A DNA stretch of 64,000 bases from Vairimorpha ceranae (GCF_000988165.1 NW_020169306.1:26075-90074); one strand, 5' to 3'; positions 48,877 through 60,156 are shown, numbered from the stretch's first letter. Translations and numbers: made by a program. The notes: generated from the sequence alone by a model not told the origin.

Positions 48877-49545
48877 ATGTTACAAAAATTTTTTCCCTTT
48901 AAATTTCCTTTAACTTCTTTTAATAGAATTATGGATAAATCTGAAGCGTTAAAGATATTAGATATGAGAAAAGGGGAAACTATTGATAAAAAATACAAAA
49001 TTCTTATAAAAATAAATCATCCAGATAAAAAAGGCTCTTCTTATCTTACTAGTAAAATAAACGAAGCATATAAAATGTTAAAAGAGATATAATTAAAAGT
49101 ATTTTCTCGTAATTTAAAATATTTTTGTTAAAAATGATATGTATAAGACGCATCTAACAAGAAAAAAGTGTTTATTCAATTTTTTTGTTTATTTAAATGT
49201 AATTTGTACTGAAAAATAAAAAATCAGTTTTTTTCTGTTCTATTACAATTTTGATAATTGTTTGTGTACTTCTAAAACATGTATATAACTATAGAATCTA
49301 AGCGTTTACAACAAATGTTTTTTAATACATCAAAAAAAAATAAATTTTCTTTAATAACAATAAAAATTATGGTTAAAATTGTAAAATATAACCATAACAT
49401 ATGTGTATGCACACTATATTGACTTTAAGTTTATGGATTTAAACATTAAAGCAAAAGTCTGCCACTGAGCTGGGATACTTTAAACCACCACCATTTTTGC
49501 TTTCTGTTTAAAATTTTTTAACCCCTAAAAACAAAATTTTAATAA
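48850..49545 (+). repeat. Segment duplicated at 59.0-59.7 kb
   Basis: By eye, the PAM18 gene and about 450 bases after it align with 58995-59710. Shared words include ATGCACTAA/GTGCATTAA before the gene, TTTTTCTGTTCTATTAC (49225-49241 and 59401-59417) and ATAACATATGT (49394 and 59568), up to a shared TTTAACCC. The copy downstream is decayed. Confidence 0.7.
48877..49092 (+). CDS. Pam18/Tim14 mitosomal import-motor J-protein
   Basis: 71 residues. AATAACCCTAAA precedes the ATG. The core MDKSEALKILDMRKGETI continues to NHPDKKGSSYLTSKINEAYK. This is the type III J-domain of Pam18/Tim14/DNAJC19: EAL.ILG..., HPD, then GGS.YL..KINEAK. The HPD motif is intact. Residues 1-18 (MLQKFFPFKFPLTSFNRI) are basic and hydrophobic and could be a short mitosomal targeting or anchor segment; the usual transmembrane helix is absent. 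Pam18 stimulates mtHsp70 at the inner-membrane translocon. In microsporidia it would act in the mitosome, where the Fe-S cluster machinery is imported. A decayed copy is at 59.0 kb. Confidence 0.85.
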   Translation: MLQKFFPFKFPLTSFNRIMDKSEALKILDMRKGETIDKKYKILIKINHPDKKGSSYLTSKINEAYKMLKEI

Positions 49546-49969
49546 AGGAGGAGAAATAAAATTTGAAGAAGATATGCATAATATGTGTTTATTTAACAAA
49601 TTACAATGCAAAATTATTAATTATTTATAAAATTAAACTTTTTTATATTTTAAACTTATATTTAGTAATTTTTAAAAACCTCGAAATTTTTACTTCTTTT
49701 AAAGGAAGAAAAATTTAAAAAATGGCATGTATGTTTTTGTATCGATATTCTATTGGTATGTTTATATAACACCAGTCCAAGTCTCTTCTTAGTTTTAGTG
49801 TGAACATTTTAACTTTTGAGTAAAATTAATACTATGGTTCACCGTCCGGTGTAAATAGCCTTTTTTCTAAATTACACTAACCTCTCCAGCAATTTATAAA
49901 TAATACTTCTTAAAATTACATATCGTTTAATTAAATCATTAAAGTGCTAGCCTTTAAATTTTTAATTAA

Positions 49970-50430
49970 AGTAAAACAATTCGTCTTTCCTGAGAACGCT
50001 CTGCCATGTCTAATACATAAACGCCTTCTACCTTATGACCACATTGTTTTTTGCACTTGCCAAACTTTAATTAATCTATTTCAACGATCATTCCAGGATC
50101 ACATATCTTAACATTCCTTTCAAATAATTCACCAGTTTCTTTTAAAATACGTCCAATACTCTTTTTTCTTACCGTAAAAACCCAATAAGTTTACAGCTTG
50201 AATTTTTAATAAACAAAAAAATTAATTGCGCTATTTCCAACTATAGCCTCCTTGCATTGAAAAAAGATTTATTATTAACTGAGGTGAATTCTTTACAACA
50301 ACCTCTTCTAGCACATCTTAACACATTGTATAAAATATCTCTTAAAGATAAATGTCTTGTTTTACAAATCAAGAATAATACGACTTAGATTTATTAAACA
50401 GCTTATTAGGTTTCATCCTTGATCCCCTTT
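49970..50430 (-). mobile_element. Merlin-like transposase fragment
   Basis: Minus-strand readings give RKKSIGRILKETGELFERNV near 50105-50165, then KICDPGMIVEID and GHKVEGVYVLDMAERSQER near 49985-50110. These fit the start of the ISXO2-like DDE domain (first Asp in IVEID, then a WVLGM.ER strand). Upstream readings resemble the Cys-rich N-terminal part. Stops interrupt it and the C-terminal half is missing. Confidence 0.7.
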
Positions 50431-51024
50431 TAGCAGCAATTCTTTTATATAGTTAATAAATGATTAAACAAACAAATGAGTAAAAAAAATGAAAGACGAA
50501 AAATACTAAAACGTATCAACAGAGAAAGGTAAAAAATTATTTAAATGGTTTGTTTGGACAAACACACTGTAATGATTAACAAACAATCTACATGATGCGG
50601 CTAGTTTATTCCAATATCCTATTTCTTATATATTTGACCTCTCTTTTTGTTGAAATTTTTTTTCTAGAAAATTCGGATCAGAACGTATAGACAATCCGGC
50701 AGGGCGTCTATACGAATTTGCAGTTTTTTATATTTTTTTCCCAATGGAAGAGCAGGATCACCTGAAAGAAATTTTTAAATGTGATTATTATGAGTTTATT
50801 TAGATAGGATATTTTACATAACTTTTAATTTTGATTGTATTCTAAATATTTTTTGGAATTAATTAAGTCTAAATTAATATGTGGACAAGTTTGAATGGCA
50901 ATGTTTAAACTACAGGTGCAGAAAATATTTAGCTGTGCTTTGTATACAATATAGCACACCATTATCTACGATTAGAACGAGTCTTTAAATTATTTTACGT
51001 TTCTTCTACTATTTATCTATCAAC
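50431..51024. other. Intergenic between transposon remnants, with an inverted repeat
   Basis: At 50675-50711, CGTATAGAC and its reverse complement GTCTATACG flank a 13-17 base loop that is rich in G+C (around ATCCGGCAGGGC). It is probably a transposon end. No gene. Confidence 0.5.
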
Positions 51025-51425
51025 TTGCAGAGATATAAAATAATACAGTTAACAGGCATTTCAATGACTTTTTATGAAATTTCGAAAGATTATTCATATA
51101 AATTCAAAAATTATTTTTTATTTAATCCTATTAAATTAGAAGGGCCTGATATCATAGTTTGGGTTGACAAAACTAAAACTAATTTTAAAATCAAAAATCA
51201 TGGAGGTAAATCTGTTTCTCCCTGCCAGGTATTTTGCATAATTGTCACAACAACGAGACCAGCATTAGGATTTTGTTGTATTGTATAAAATCGATCTACT
51301 CCAATCTTATTAGATATAATATCTGATGTAATAGTACCTGGCAACATTATCTATTTAGATAAATGTGCAGCTTGTGCCTCATTAGGCAGTAACTCAAATT
51401 TGAAAACTTACTGTATGCCACAAGT
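51025..51425 (+). mobile_element. Merlin-like transposase fragment
   Basis: Plus strand, mostly in one frame: KLEGPDIIVWVDKTKTNFKI near 51136-51195, QVFCIIVTTTRPALGFCCIV near 51228-51287, then after a stop NRSTPILLDIISDVIVPGNI and IYLDKCAA near 51290-51380. These are successive blocks of the ISXO2-like DDE domain. The first catalytic Asp-Glu pair is VDK and the second is LDK rather than SDxW, so it is inactive. It lies tail-to-tail with the next fragment. Confidence 0.75.
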
Positions 51426-51639
51426 ATAATTTCATTATTCCTATGGGTAGAACACATACGTAATATGTCGAATCTTATAATAATCGATTAAGCTTAATAC
51501 AAAAGGAATGAAAGACCTTATACTAGAGCAAAGAAGGGTCTTCTTTAGAAGTTTGCTTACCCAAAGTTTTTTTAATAAGAGCAAAAAAATAAACAATTTA
51601 ATGATTTAGTTTAAAAAGAGCGTTAAAATTATAACATAA

Positions 51640-52385
51640 ATAACTGCTACCCCTTCATCACTTTTTCCTAATATTTATCTACGCTTAAATGTATATTGGG
51701 TTGGCCACTCATCAATGTTGTCTCTATTAACACAATTCTCAACCCTCATCGTTACTTTCGTGAAGCCCCCAAATCATTCTATATTATTGGTATGGGTGCC
51801 ATCAATAGCTCCAAACCCAACAGAATGATTAACAATATTGTGTCTTAAATTTAAATTTATTGATACAGCCAAATATGAGGGATGGCCATCAGTAAATAAT
51901 ACGCTATCATTTGTAAAACGAAGACAATGAATTTGTTAGTGATACATTATTCTATCTAAAACACGAATTATAAAAAAGTTGGGCTTGTTTGTCCTGTCTA
52001 GTCCTCCTACAATCCATATTGTATCTCAAGTGTCGCCAGTACTGGTAGGATTATTTATAATTTTCTCGATGAGATAGTACATCTTCATCTACCTCAACTA
52101 TTATACCCGCACCATCAAACAAAACAGGATTTACTTCAAGATATTCTTTGTAACATACAAAAAGCAAAGACTTATACTTTGCAATCGTTCATCAGAGAGA
52201 CAAATAAGGTCGTAATTGAAAATAATTCATGTCTAAAATTAGGCAATAAACTAAGTGTACAACTTTACATAATGGAATATTGGCCTGAAATAGCAAATGT
52301 CTTTTTGACAACCTTTTCTAGAACATCTATATGCCAAAAGGTTAGTTGTACTACTTACAGGCAGTAACTTGCACAATGCGTTGCA
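51640..52385 (-). mobile_element. Merlin-like transposase remnant, nearly full length
   Basis: On the minus strand, in shifting frames from right to left: a Cys-containing N-terminal patch (YRCSRKGCQKDICYF near 52320), LEVNPVLFDGAGIIVEVDED then VLSHRENY near 52070-52135, TIWIVGGLDRTNKPNFFI near 51980-52025, then LFTDGHPSYLAV near 51885, LRHNIVNHSVGFGAIDGTHT near 51810 and NNIEWGGF-like wording near 51775. This follows the Merlin/ISXO2 layout end to end. At least three stops or frameshifts make it inactive. Confidence 0.75.
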
Positions 52386-53032
52386 GTTAATACAAGCAAT
52401 TTTTTGAGAAATTATGTTTCTTTAAAGAAGAAAATTTCGTAATTCAGCAATGTCTGTAAATATTTTATTGTCAATTTCTATCCTCATAAAATAGAAAAAA
52501 AACAAAATTTCTACAAACTTAATTAATCCCATATAGTTCTGCTGAAAATAAAAAACTGTCTTAGAGTTTTTATTTGAACTAATGTTTATTTGATATATAA
52601 TAACTGATAGGCAGAATTTATAGGATGAAAAGTAGATTAGGTAGTTAGATTGAGAGGTAGATTTGGTAGGTAGATTATGATATATGATGATGATGATGAT
52701 GCATGACGACGACAATGATATATATATGATGATGGTGATGATATTATATATATATGATATGATTGGGTTAGGTAGATTATGAAAATAAAAAAAGGTTTGC
52801 AAATTGGTTGTTTATATTCAAAATATTATGTCGATGTATATAAAAATTTGTGAGTTTGCTTGCTTACCAATCATTTAGGTTGTTATTTTTTAGTTCAAAA
52901 TAATTTTTGACTCCTATTTTTTCATCAAAAAAAGGTAGGAAAACTTCTTAAAAAAAACCCGCAAATAAAATTATATATATAAGAGGTTATGTTCAGAGAG
53001 AGACCTTTACTAGATCGCTTTTACTCTTATGT
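52386..53032. other. Intergenic with GAT/TA low-complexity tract
   Basis: From about 52610 to 52790 the sequence is dominated by GATGAT, TATATA and GGTAGATT words, including a GATGATGATGATGAT run. A minus-strand open frame through it is low-complexity and not credible as a gene. Confidence 0.55.
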
Positions 53033-53073
53033 TAGGTATTGTTATAAAATTTAACCCCAATTATGAAAGATTT
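53033..53073. repeat. Fragment of a gypsy-type LTR edge
   Basis: TTTAACCCCAATTATG (53050-53065) is the exact reverse complement of 9667-9682 in the left terminal repeat of the gypsy element, with further partial matches on both sides (TATAACAATACCTAAC against TATACAAATACTTAAC). No internal retroelement sequence adjoins, so this may be a solo LTR or its remnant. Confidence 0.6.
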
Positions 53074-53121
53074 TTACATAAGACAGAAAAATTTTAATCA
53101 ATTAATACTTTATTAAATATA

Positions 53122-54417
53122 TTAATTAAGTTTTTCACATTCATACTTTTTATCAATACCATCCATAATGTCTTTTAAAGGAGAAATTAAGTAATCAATA
53201 TCTGTAGATAAATGAGTAGTTAATTTAAAAAACAATAGAAAATTACGATTTATCTTAGTTAAAAAATTCCAAGATCGTTCTATTCTTTCAATTAGCATTT
53301 TTTTTTATCACAAAAATACATTCTAGCTGTACAGTTTGTGAAATATTTGTTAATCTTTTTACAAAACTTTTACATTCATAATAAACAACGCTAATTTGTT
53401 TATCACAAGTATACTTATTGAATTTTAAAGATAAGACATAATTTATCACTTCTTTAATAAACATATTGCATTCCATTATGAATTTTATTATAGATTCATC
53501 TGAAGATTCTTTAAAAAAAGAATCTTCTTCTATATTTTTAATTTGATACTTAAAGCTATTGTTTAAATTTACTTTTTTATAATAATACGAGTTTTTAAGC
53601 TTTGATAATTTAGCTATTAATTTTTTGTCTATATTTCCATAAAAGGAACCTTTTTTTGAAATAGAAATTTTCTCATTTTTGGCTTTGTCAAATGCAGATT
53701 TATAAAAACTTAGAGCCCCTTTGCAAAAATTCATAAATAAATCTAAATTTGTCAACTGCTGGTTATTAAATTGTACTGTTTCATTCTGTAATATAGAATT
53801 CAAATTTAAGCCTTTTTTAGTAATTAGGTATTTATCAAATTCTTCAACATAAACATTATAAAGTTTGTTCAGTGAGTCTTTTTTATCTTTATATTTTATA
53901 ATACTTTTACATTTTATATTATCATTCTGTTTTTTACTTTGGTCATTTATCGTCCTATAAGAGTTTAATACTTCATCATATTGTTTTTGAGGTTCAAAAC
54001 GGTTAGAGGTACTACAATAGTGTATATTTGAACTTATTTAAAAGTTACTTGATGTCTTGCATTCTCAGAAGTTATGCACTTACTATTATTGCCTAATTTA
54101 AGCTTTTTACGAACCGGATTTTCAAGAGTTTCATTATGCTTATCTTTAAAAAGCTGAAAATTTGTTGCATCAAAAATGGGGCTATCCAAGACAGTGATTT
54201 GTGTATCTTTAGATTGTAATTCTTTTTTTAAATCTACAGAATTTTTAATAATATTTCTTAGCTTAATGTTTTTTCGTTTCAAAAATTTCCTTGTGTTACT
54301 ATTGCCTTTTAAAGTTTGATCACATTTATTTTTTCTTTTTGCATTATAAAAATTATTTAAATTACTTACACCAGATTCTGTAGTACTAATCGATTCATTA
54401 TTTGTTGAGTTATACAT
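53122..54417 (-). pseudogene. Hypothetical gene split by two 1-base frameshifts
   Basis: Three overlapping minus-strand frames join into about 430 codons. The first opens at ATG 54417 and runs 127 codons (Asn/Lys-rich, with RKFLKRKNIKLRNIIKNSVD) to a stop near 54034. The second frame is open from before that stop (SNIHYCSTSNRFEPQKQYDE) through 53288 and includes a helical Lys-rich domain. The third continues from a nine-A run at about 53297-53305 to a stop at 53122-53124 (IERSWNFLTKINRNFLLFF and a KYECEKLN end). Each shift is at a homopolymer and one base long. True decay, slippage or sequencing error are all possible. No family is recognised. The C-terminus is loosely like the 0.4-2 kb secreted protein. 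No CCC motif was found directly before the first ATG. Confidence 0.6.
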
Positions 54418-55325
54418 TCACCAAAAAGTAAAAGAGCTTTAACATTTTATGGGATAATATTTTAAAATTTATTTTTATTAATATTTCTCAAAAAAGTTTA
54501 TTATTAAATGATGAAAATTTTTAAACAATTTTTTTAAAATATAATTAAATAAACGCTTATAATTTTTAAAAACAATCTTTGTGTCATGGTGTAATTTAGT
54601 ATTAAATTTATCAGTAAAAATGTATTTGTTTACTTAATTTTACATCTTTAAGTAAACTTTTATGATTTTGACATGACAAATATTTGTTATATTTTTCTAA
54701 AAATTTTAATTAAAAATTTAAGATGGCATGGATTTTTAGAAAAATAAACAAAATTTAAAAATAAAGCAAATTAAAATAATTGTAATTAAACAAGCATTAA
54801 TTAAAAATCCTTGCAGAAGTTAATCTTTAAAATATTCATGTCATCTTAAAATATTTCGCAAACAAGGTACAAAGGTAACTAACTAGATCAAATATAGTTT
54901 TTTAATTTTTTTCTTTATTGTTTCTTATTTCGTCTATTTAAATTTGTTCGTTACATATTTTTGTGTTTAAATTAAAAAAAGTAAAATTTCAACGATATGA
55001 CCACTACTCATTGTAAAATTTACGTTGTAAATAAGAGTCCTTTCTCTAAACACTTTTTTAAATATTACATAGCATTACAATGAAGCAATTAGTTGTTGCT
55101 CGATATTTAATGCATTACAAAAAATTATTAAAGAAGAATTAAAATAAAATTTGTATTTTTGCAAAATTGAAAATTATTAAAGAGAAAATTTATGCATTTG
55201 AAAAACTTATAATTTTATTCTGAAGAACAAGAAAATTTACACTTAAACAATTTTAGCGACTTTTAAAAAATATGTTGATATTTTAACAGTAAAGCTTTTA
55301 TTAATCTATATCAAAAAGAATTTTT
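54418..55325. other. Intergenic, nothing recognised
   Basis: AT-rich 0.9 kb with no credible gene. Confidence 0.5.
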
Positions 55326-55329
55326 TATT

Positions 55330-55995
55330 TGTTTAACAGGCAAAACGTCGTTTACAGGCAATCTAGGTCTTAAAGAAACATTATTGGAGAAAAATACTAA
55401 AAAATGATGAATTTAAATAATACTTGATAAAAGTCAAATTGAAGATCAATTTAATGTTTATGAAACATTTATTCCTAATTGTAAATTAATTTTTGTTTTT
55501 GGTGGACTTACAAATTCGTTTATGAATATTATTACAATGTTGAAGTCGGTAAATCTAAGATTGAGAAAGATGCAGCTTAAATCATTAATAGAATATATAA
55601 TTAAGTACCGTTCACTTCGTTTACATTGATCAACCACAAGAGTATAAAATTTTGCAGAGTAAAAAGTATTTTTCAGCTAATGAAATTTGAAAGACAGAGA
55701 GGTTTTTGGTATAGGTTCAAAAACTACAGGACAACTCGAAAAAGTTATTAACAAATATGAAAGAATATTTGGAATGGGTTTCTCGGAATTTTCGAAAAAT
55801 CTGATTTCGGTTCAGGAAATATGGCACTAGTAAAGATATTAATCAAGAAATAAAAAGTTGTAGTTGGCGGAGATAGAATGTCTGCTTGTGTTTGCAGATT
55901 TGGAAATGTAAATTATTTCTTCCACACATCTACAGGAAACGAAAGTGTTAAAATTATTAGAAAACAAAAAATTCACTGATATTAATATTTTCTAG
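55330..55995 (+). pseudogene. Phosphoglycerate kinase pseudogene, copy 1
   Basis: In shifting frames the plus strand gives PGK landmarks in order: KVKLKINLMFMKHLFLIV near 55430-55485 (the K-V-x-x-K-I helix), FVFGGLTNSFMN near 55492-55530 (the I-x-G-G-G-x-x-x-T-F block), NVEVGKSKIEKDAA near 55534-55576, GIGSKTTGQLEKVINKYERI then FGMGFSEF near 55710-55792 (the D-I-G-x-x-T and I-x-W-N-G-P-M-G blocks), and VVVGGDRMSACVCRFGN then FFHTSTG near 55858-55938 (the G-G-G-D-T and H-x-S-T-G-G-G blocks). Many stops and frameshifts lie between. The N-terminal domain is almost entirely lost. PGK makes ATP in glycolysis. A functional copy must be elsewhere in the genome. Confidence 0.75.
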
Positions 55996-57069
55996 AAATT
56001 ATTCTACTAATTTTTTTTAAAAAGTTTATTATTGTAGTTTTTATAATTATAATATACAATATATGATTTTTTCTAATATTTGTAATATAACTCATAAAAC
56101 TAATAAGATTTGCCGAATTCTAATGCATTCGTCCCGCCATTATAAACTACACCAGTATACTTTTACTAAGTGCTATTTGCCATGTACTACTACAGATATA
56201 CTCTAATTTTAAAATGCTTTTATTGTAATTTTTAATAGTTTAAATATTTTCATAATTTATATTTTATTGAGTTCTTTTTTTTATCCCTTCCCTTTCATAA
56301 TTTTATTACACTAAATTTAAATTAGTTTATAACAAATTAAAAAAAATGTATTTAATGAATAAATGTGGTGACAAAGATCATATCATCTTCGATGGGTATT
56401 TCTATTTCAACTGGCTGTATTATTTTATATTTTGTTTCATCTTATTAACTAGCTCTTATCGTACTGTTGGCTATATTTGGGTTGACGTTGTCACAGGATA
56501 TCTCCAACAGATGCTAAATAATTACCCAAGATAATAAGGAAGGGGAAGTCATTGGTGTAGGACATAATTGAAGTCTCACTGACATATCCAAAGTTGAATA
56601 CGTCTCTTAAATATTTTTTACATAATGTTTTTATTTACATAGTGTGGCATTATTCTCAGGAAGCCGCTCTGAAGATAAGAAATCTTCTAAGATTCACGCA
56701 CCTTAGCCAAAAAATATGTATGTGCTAAAGTTTTGTTAGTAGTAAGCACTCTATGTGAGGTTGCAAATTTTTTATTAGTCGCACTCTATTCGTTACTGTT
56801 GCTCGCTCATAAACCTTTTTTTGTACACGGGAAAATTAAAATAAAATATTAAAAAAAATAATTTCTAGAAAGTTCATTTAAGCAAGAATATTAACATAAA
56901 ATTACCATAATGTGGTGATTATACTACATTTAGATGTTAAAAGCCTCAATTTCTTTTTATCTTGATCTCCAATGTTCGTCAGTTATGGTTTATTTCACAT
57001 TTTTGTACATTCTTGAAATAATTTGCATTTATAGTTTTGATTTTCTCTACAGCAAACAAAAACAAATTA
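55996..57069. other. Intergenic with a weak 62-codon frame
   Basis: An open frame at 56346-56534 has two hydrophobic segments but only a distant CCC motif (ATCCCTTCCC, 50 bases upstream) and ends in wording that looks like broken coding sequence. The region 56380-56830 is less AT-rich and probably eroded gene or transposon. Not assigned. Confidence 0.4.
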
Positions 57070-57560
57070 AATTAATAAATAATAAACAAAAATTATGTAA
57101 TATTACAGACTAACTAATGTAGACGTTTTATAAAGCATAGGCGGAAATAGTATTGATTTATACAAAAAATGTGGAGGAAATATTTCAAAAATTAAAAATC
57201 CCAATGATAATACATAGAATTACCTTAAAAGTTTAAAAAAATAATTTTATTTTATAAAACTGTAAATTTAATAATTGTTAATTTCAATATAAATCGGTGT
57301 TGGTTGTTTAATATAATTTCTTTTACTATTTTATGTGGTACTTTTTAGATCAATGTAGTAGATAACTTGCTTATTGTTAATTTTTAAAGTCAAAAATAGT
57401 GTTGTTTTTTAAATCTTTAAATAGCATTGTATTTATAACTTAAGGTATGTACAGTTGGAAAAATGTAACAATAAACACAAGTATTGTAACTTTCCTTTTG
57501 TAATTCTTTATCCAAAAAAAAGGTAAAATGAGTAAGAGCTGTAAACTGTTGTATGAAATT
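57070..57560 (+). repeat. Decayed duplicate of 61.65-62.15 kb
   Basis: By eye this aligns over its length with the last 60 codons of the broken gene at 60157-61825 and 300 bases beyond. Matching words include CTAACTAATGTAGACG / CTAACTAATTTAGATG, AGGAAATATTT / AGGAAATGTTT, the tail AAAGTTTAAAAAAATAAT / AAAGTTTAAATAAATGAT, and AAGGTATGTACAGTTG / AAGGTGCGTACAGTTG. It is non-coding now. Confidence 0.7.
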
Positions 57561-57599
57561 ATTTTTAAATGTAAAAAATATCTTTTTTAGTGTTTGTTT

Positions 57600-58380
57600 T
57601 GAAAATTTAAATTATTATGAAACAAGCAAAATGTTATTTAGTTCACTGGAAGAAAATGTAGGAAAAGATTTTTATTTTTCATTACCTTACTACCCTAAAG
57701 GAAATTGTTTGGTCACAGAAGACTAAAATTTCTCATTTAACATGTTTATTTATTAAACCTTACTTATGTACTTTAATTTCACGTTAAAACATAATTCGTT
57801 TTTGAGTCCTGCTTTAAATCACTTTTCTTTGCTTGAGTATTATCGTTGAGTTTTTGACTTTCACCAATGACGCATTTTTTTAAAAATCCGTTATCGCTCA
57901 AAATTATCTGAAAAAAAATCTCTTAAATTATAGTTTCGTTCATTTTGAATGCCTAAGAAGAAACAATGGGTTCAATTACGGACATTAGCATAAAAATAAT
58001 GTTTGCTCAATTACAAGCGCTAGTTTTTGTAAACTTGTAACTCAAATATCAATGCTAAAATTGGTAAATCTAAATTTTGGATGTGGTAATATGATCATGG
58101 TCATTGTGTAGAAGATGTAAGAGTTTTAGTAATGAAGTAAAAAATGATGAAAAGAAAGGTAGTTTTTATGTAATTAGATAATCAATAACATTAGTAATCC
58201 TTATAGGGAAAAGTTTAAAAAAAAAGTATTATTTATACTTATGAGTGAAGGGGTACAGTAATTTTGCGATTATAATTATAACAATAAAAGCGTTAATCAT
58301 TTCTTAAATTTGATAATGAAACAGTTGTACACACAAGCACGAGAACAGAACCTAAACTGGAATTAGTAATGTTTTCTTAA
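57600..58380 (+). pseudogene. Phosphoglycerate kinase pseudogene, copy 2
   Basis: More decayed than copy 1. The first recognisable stretch (FSSLEENVGKDFYF near 57633-57675) could be the L-x-x-x-L-G-K-x-V-x-F block. ASFCKLVTQI and NAKIGKSKF near 58013-58077 correspond to the N-T-F-L-x-A-x-G and N-V-x-I-G-K-S blocks. FLKFDNETVVHTSTRTEPKL near 58300-58359 corresponds to the V-x-K-F-G-L-E-D-K-V-S-H-x-S-T-G-G block. The wording between is scrambled by indels, and the D-I-G-x-x-T region cannot be seen. The call depends on those three blocks being in the right order and on copy 1 lying 2.5 kb upstream in the same orientation. Confidence 0.5.
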
Positions 58381-58994
58381 ATATTAATGCTAAAGAGAAA
58401 GTCAGCGCTTTTTAAATTTTTTTTTCTTTAAGAAATTTTTTGACTGGTAAATTCAAAAAAATATCAGAATTACTTTCTACTAAAAAAACGGTTTTATTTG
58501 TCAGCAATGACGATCTTAAATAAATTAAATTATTGTTGAATATGGATAAATTTTTTTAAAATTTTGTTGCGCCTTTATTTTGACTTTTGTTTTTAGGTTA
58601 AAAAATTTTAAAGGCAAGTAAAAAACACGTATTTAATTTCAATTTTCCTATCTTCTTAAAGTATTGATTATTTTTTTTGATTTTAAAGATTGAGCTGTTA
58701 GATATTTTTATTCATAGTAAAAAGATCGAGCATTTTTAAAAATTTAACTTTCAAAGTACCAAGATCACTATAAAAATTATAATTAATTATAATATTCTTT
58801 TTTACCTCATACAGAAGGAAAATCAAATCAACTAAAAATATTGTTGATATTAACAATAAGAACTTTTGTAAAAAGATAAATATAGATGTTAAGAAGCAAA
58901 TTATACTTGTATGAATAGAATTTTAAAATTCCGGCTAAAATGTGATAATGTAAGCTAGTGCTTAAATATAAATTTAAAAAACCTGTTGATATTA
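58381..58994. other. Intergenic, nothing recognised
   Basis: AT-rich spacer. Nothing recognised before the PAM18 duplicate begins. Confidence 0.5.
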
Positions 58995-59018
58995 GTGCAT
59001 TAAGCCAATAACCCCAAA

Positions 59019-59228
59019 ACGTTACAAAGATTTTTCACTTTGAGTCTTCTTTGACTTTTATAATAAAATATGAATAAATATGAAGCATTTAGATTCTAGA
59101 CATGAAAAAGAGGACACTTTTGATAGGAAATACAAAACTTTTACAAAAATAAATCATCCAGGTAAAAAAGCTTTTTTTATCTCATCATTAAAATAAACAA
59201 AGCATATTTAATGTTAAAACAAATATAA
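59019..59228 (+). pseudogene. PAM18/TIM14 pseudogene
   Basis: Decayed copy of the gene at 48877-49092, about three-quarters identical by eye and flanked by matching sequence on both sides. The CCC motif survives (AATAACCCCAAA), but the start codon is ACG at 59019-59021. There is a frameshift near MNKYEAF (the counterpart of MDKSEAL), the catalytic HPD reads HPG (near 59155-59163), and the segment matching GSSYLTSKINEAYK has small indels. It would not be expressed as a functional J-protein. Flanking duplicate sequence continues to about 59710. Confidence 0.85.
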
Positions 59229-60156
59229 TTATAATGTTTTTTATAATTTTTTGAAATTTTTGTAAAAAAATAAATTTTATTAGTATTTAAAAAATAATAT
59301 TTAAAAGGCATATGTAACAATAAAAAGATGTTTTATTTTGTTTTTTTCTTTAATTATTTATTTAAACATAATTTGCACTGTAAAAAATAAAACATTGAAT
59401 TTTTCTGTTCTATTACCGTTTTTGGTAATTTTTTTTGTTTCTTTCTAAAACCTGCTAATAATTGGAAAAATTAAGTTTTTTTAATTAAAACATTTTTAAT
59501 GAAACAAAAAAATAATAATTTTCTTTTGTAAAAATATTTATGATTTATACAATGTAATAAAATTTATAACATATGTATATCAACATTTTGTAGACACTAA
59601 GTTTATAATATTAGTACAGGTTTCTACTATTTGATTTGATAGATCAAAGCTCTTAAGATTTAACATTTCACATGTACTTTAACCCTAAATAAAAATTATA
59701 CATTAAAATGTATTCCTTTTTTTAAAAAAGATAAAACTTTTTATATTTTAAAAATTTGTTTGTACATTATTATCTTAAAAAAAAATTTTAAACTTTAATG
59801 TAAAAAAAATATCAAATTTTCAGAACATGTTTTTAATTTTTCAAATTTAAAAATTATTGATTAATTAAAAATATTTGAGAATTACATATCTAAAATTTTT
59901 TATAACTGTTTACTTTTAATAATGTAAAATAAATTTTTACAATCTTTATTTGCAATTTAATAATCTCCTTAATAATTTCTAAAAAACATACATTTACTAT
60001 TTTAGGAAATTTCTAAAAAATATACATTTACTATTTTTGGAAACTTAAAAAAAAATTATATAAATATGATCAATATACAAATTTATTTAGCAGATACAAA
60101 TTTTAATAAAAATTTATTTTATTTATAATTTTTTTTTCTAGACCCTTTATAGTTTA
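59229..60156 (+). other. Intergenic, left part duplicated from the PAM18 3' flank
   Basis: From 59229 to about 59710 it matches the 3' flank of the intact PAM18 gene. A retained TTTAACCC near 59678 with no gene after it occurs in both copies. The phrase AAAAATATACATTTACTAT occurs twice (near 59980 and 60017) as a 37-bp tandem. The last bases hold the GACCCTTTATAG start motif of the next gene. Confidence 0.55.

Noticed and set aside
52422..52802. 126-codon minus-strand frame
   Set aside because: Lies across a GAT/TA low-complexity tract and is composed of repeated Ile, Tyr and Ser.
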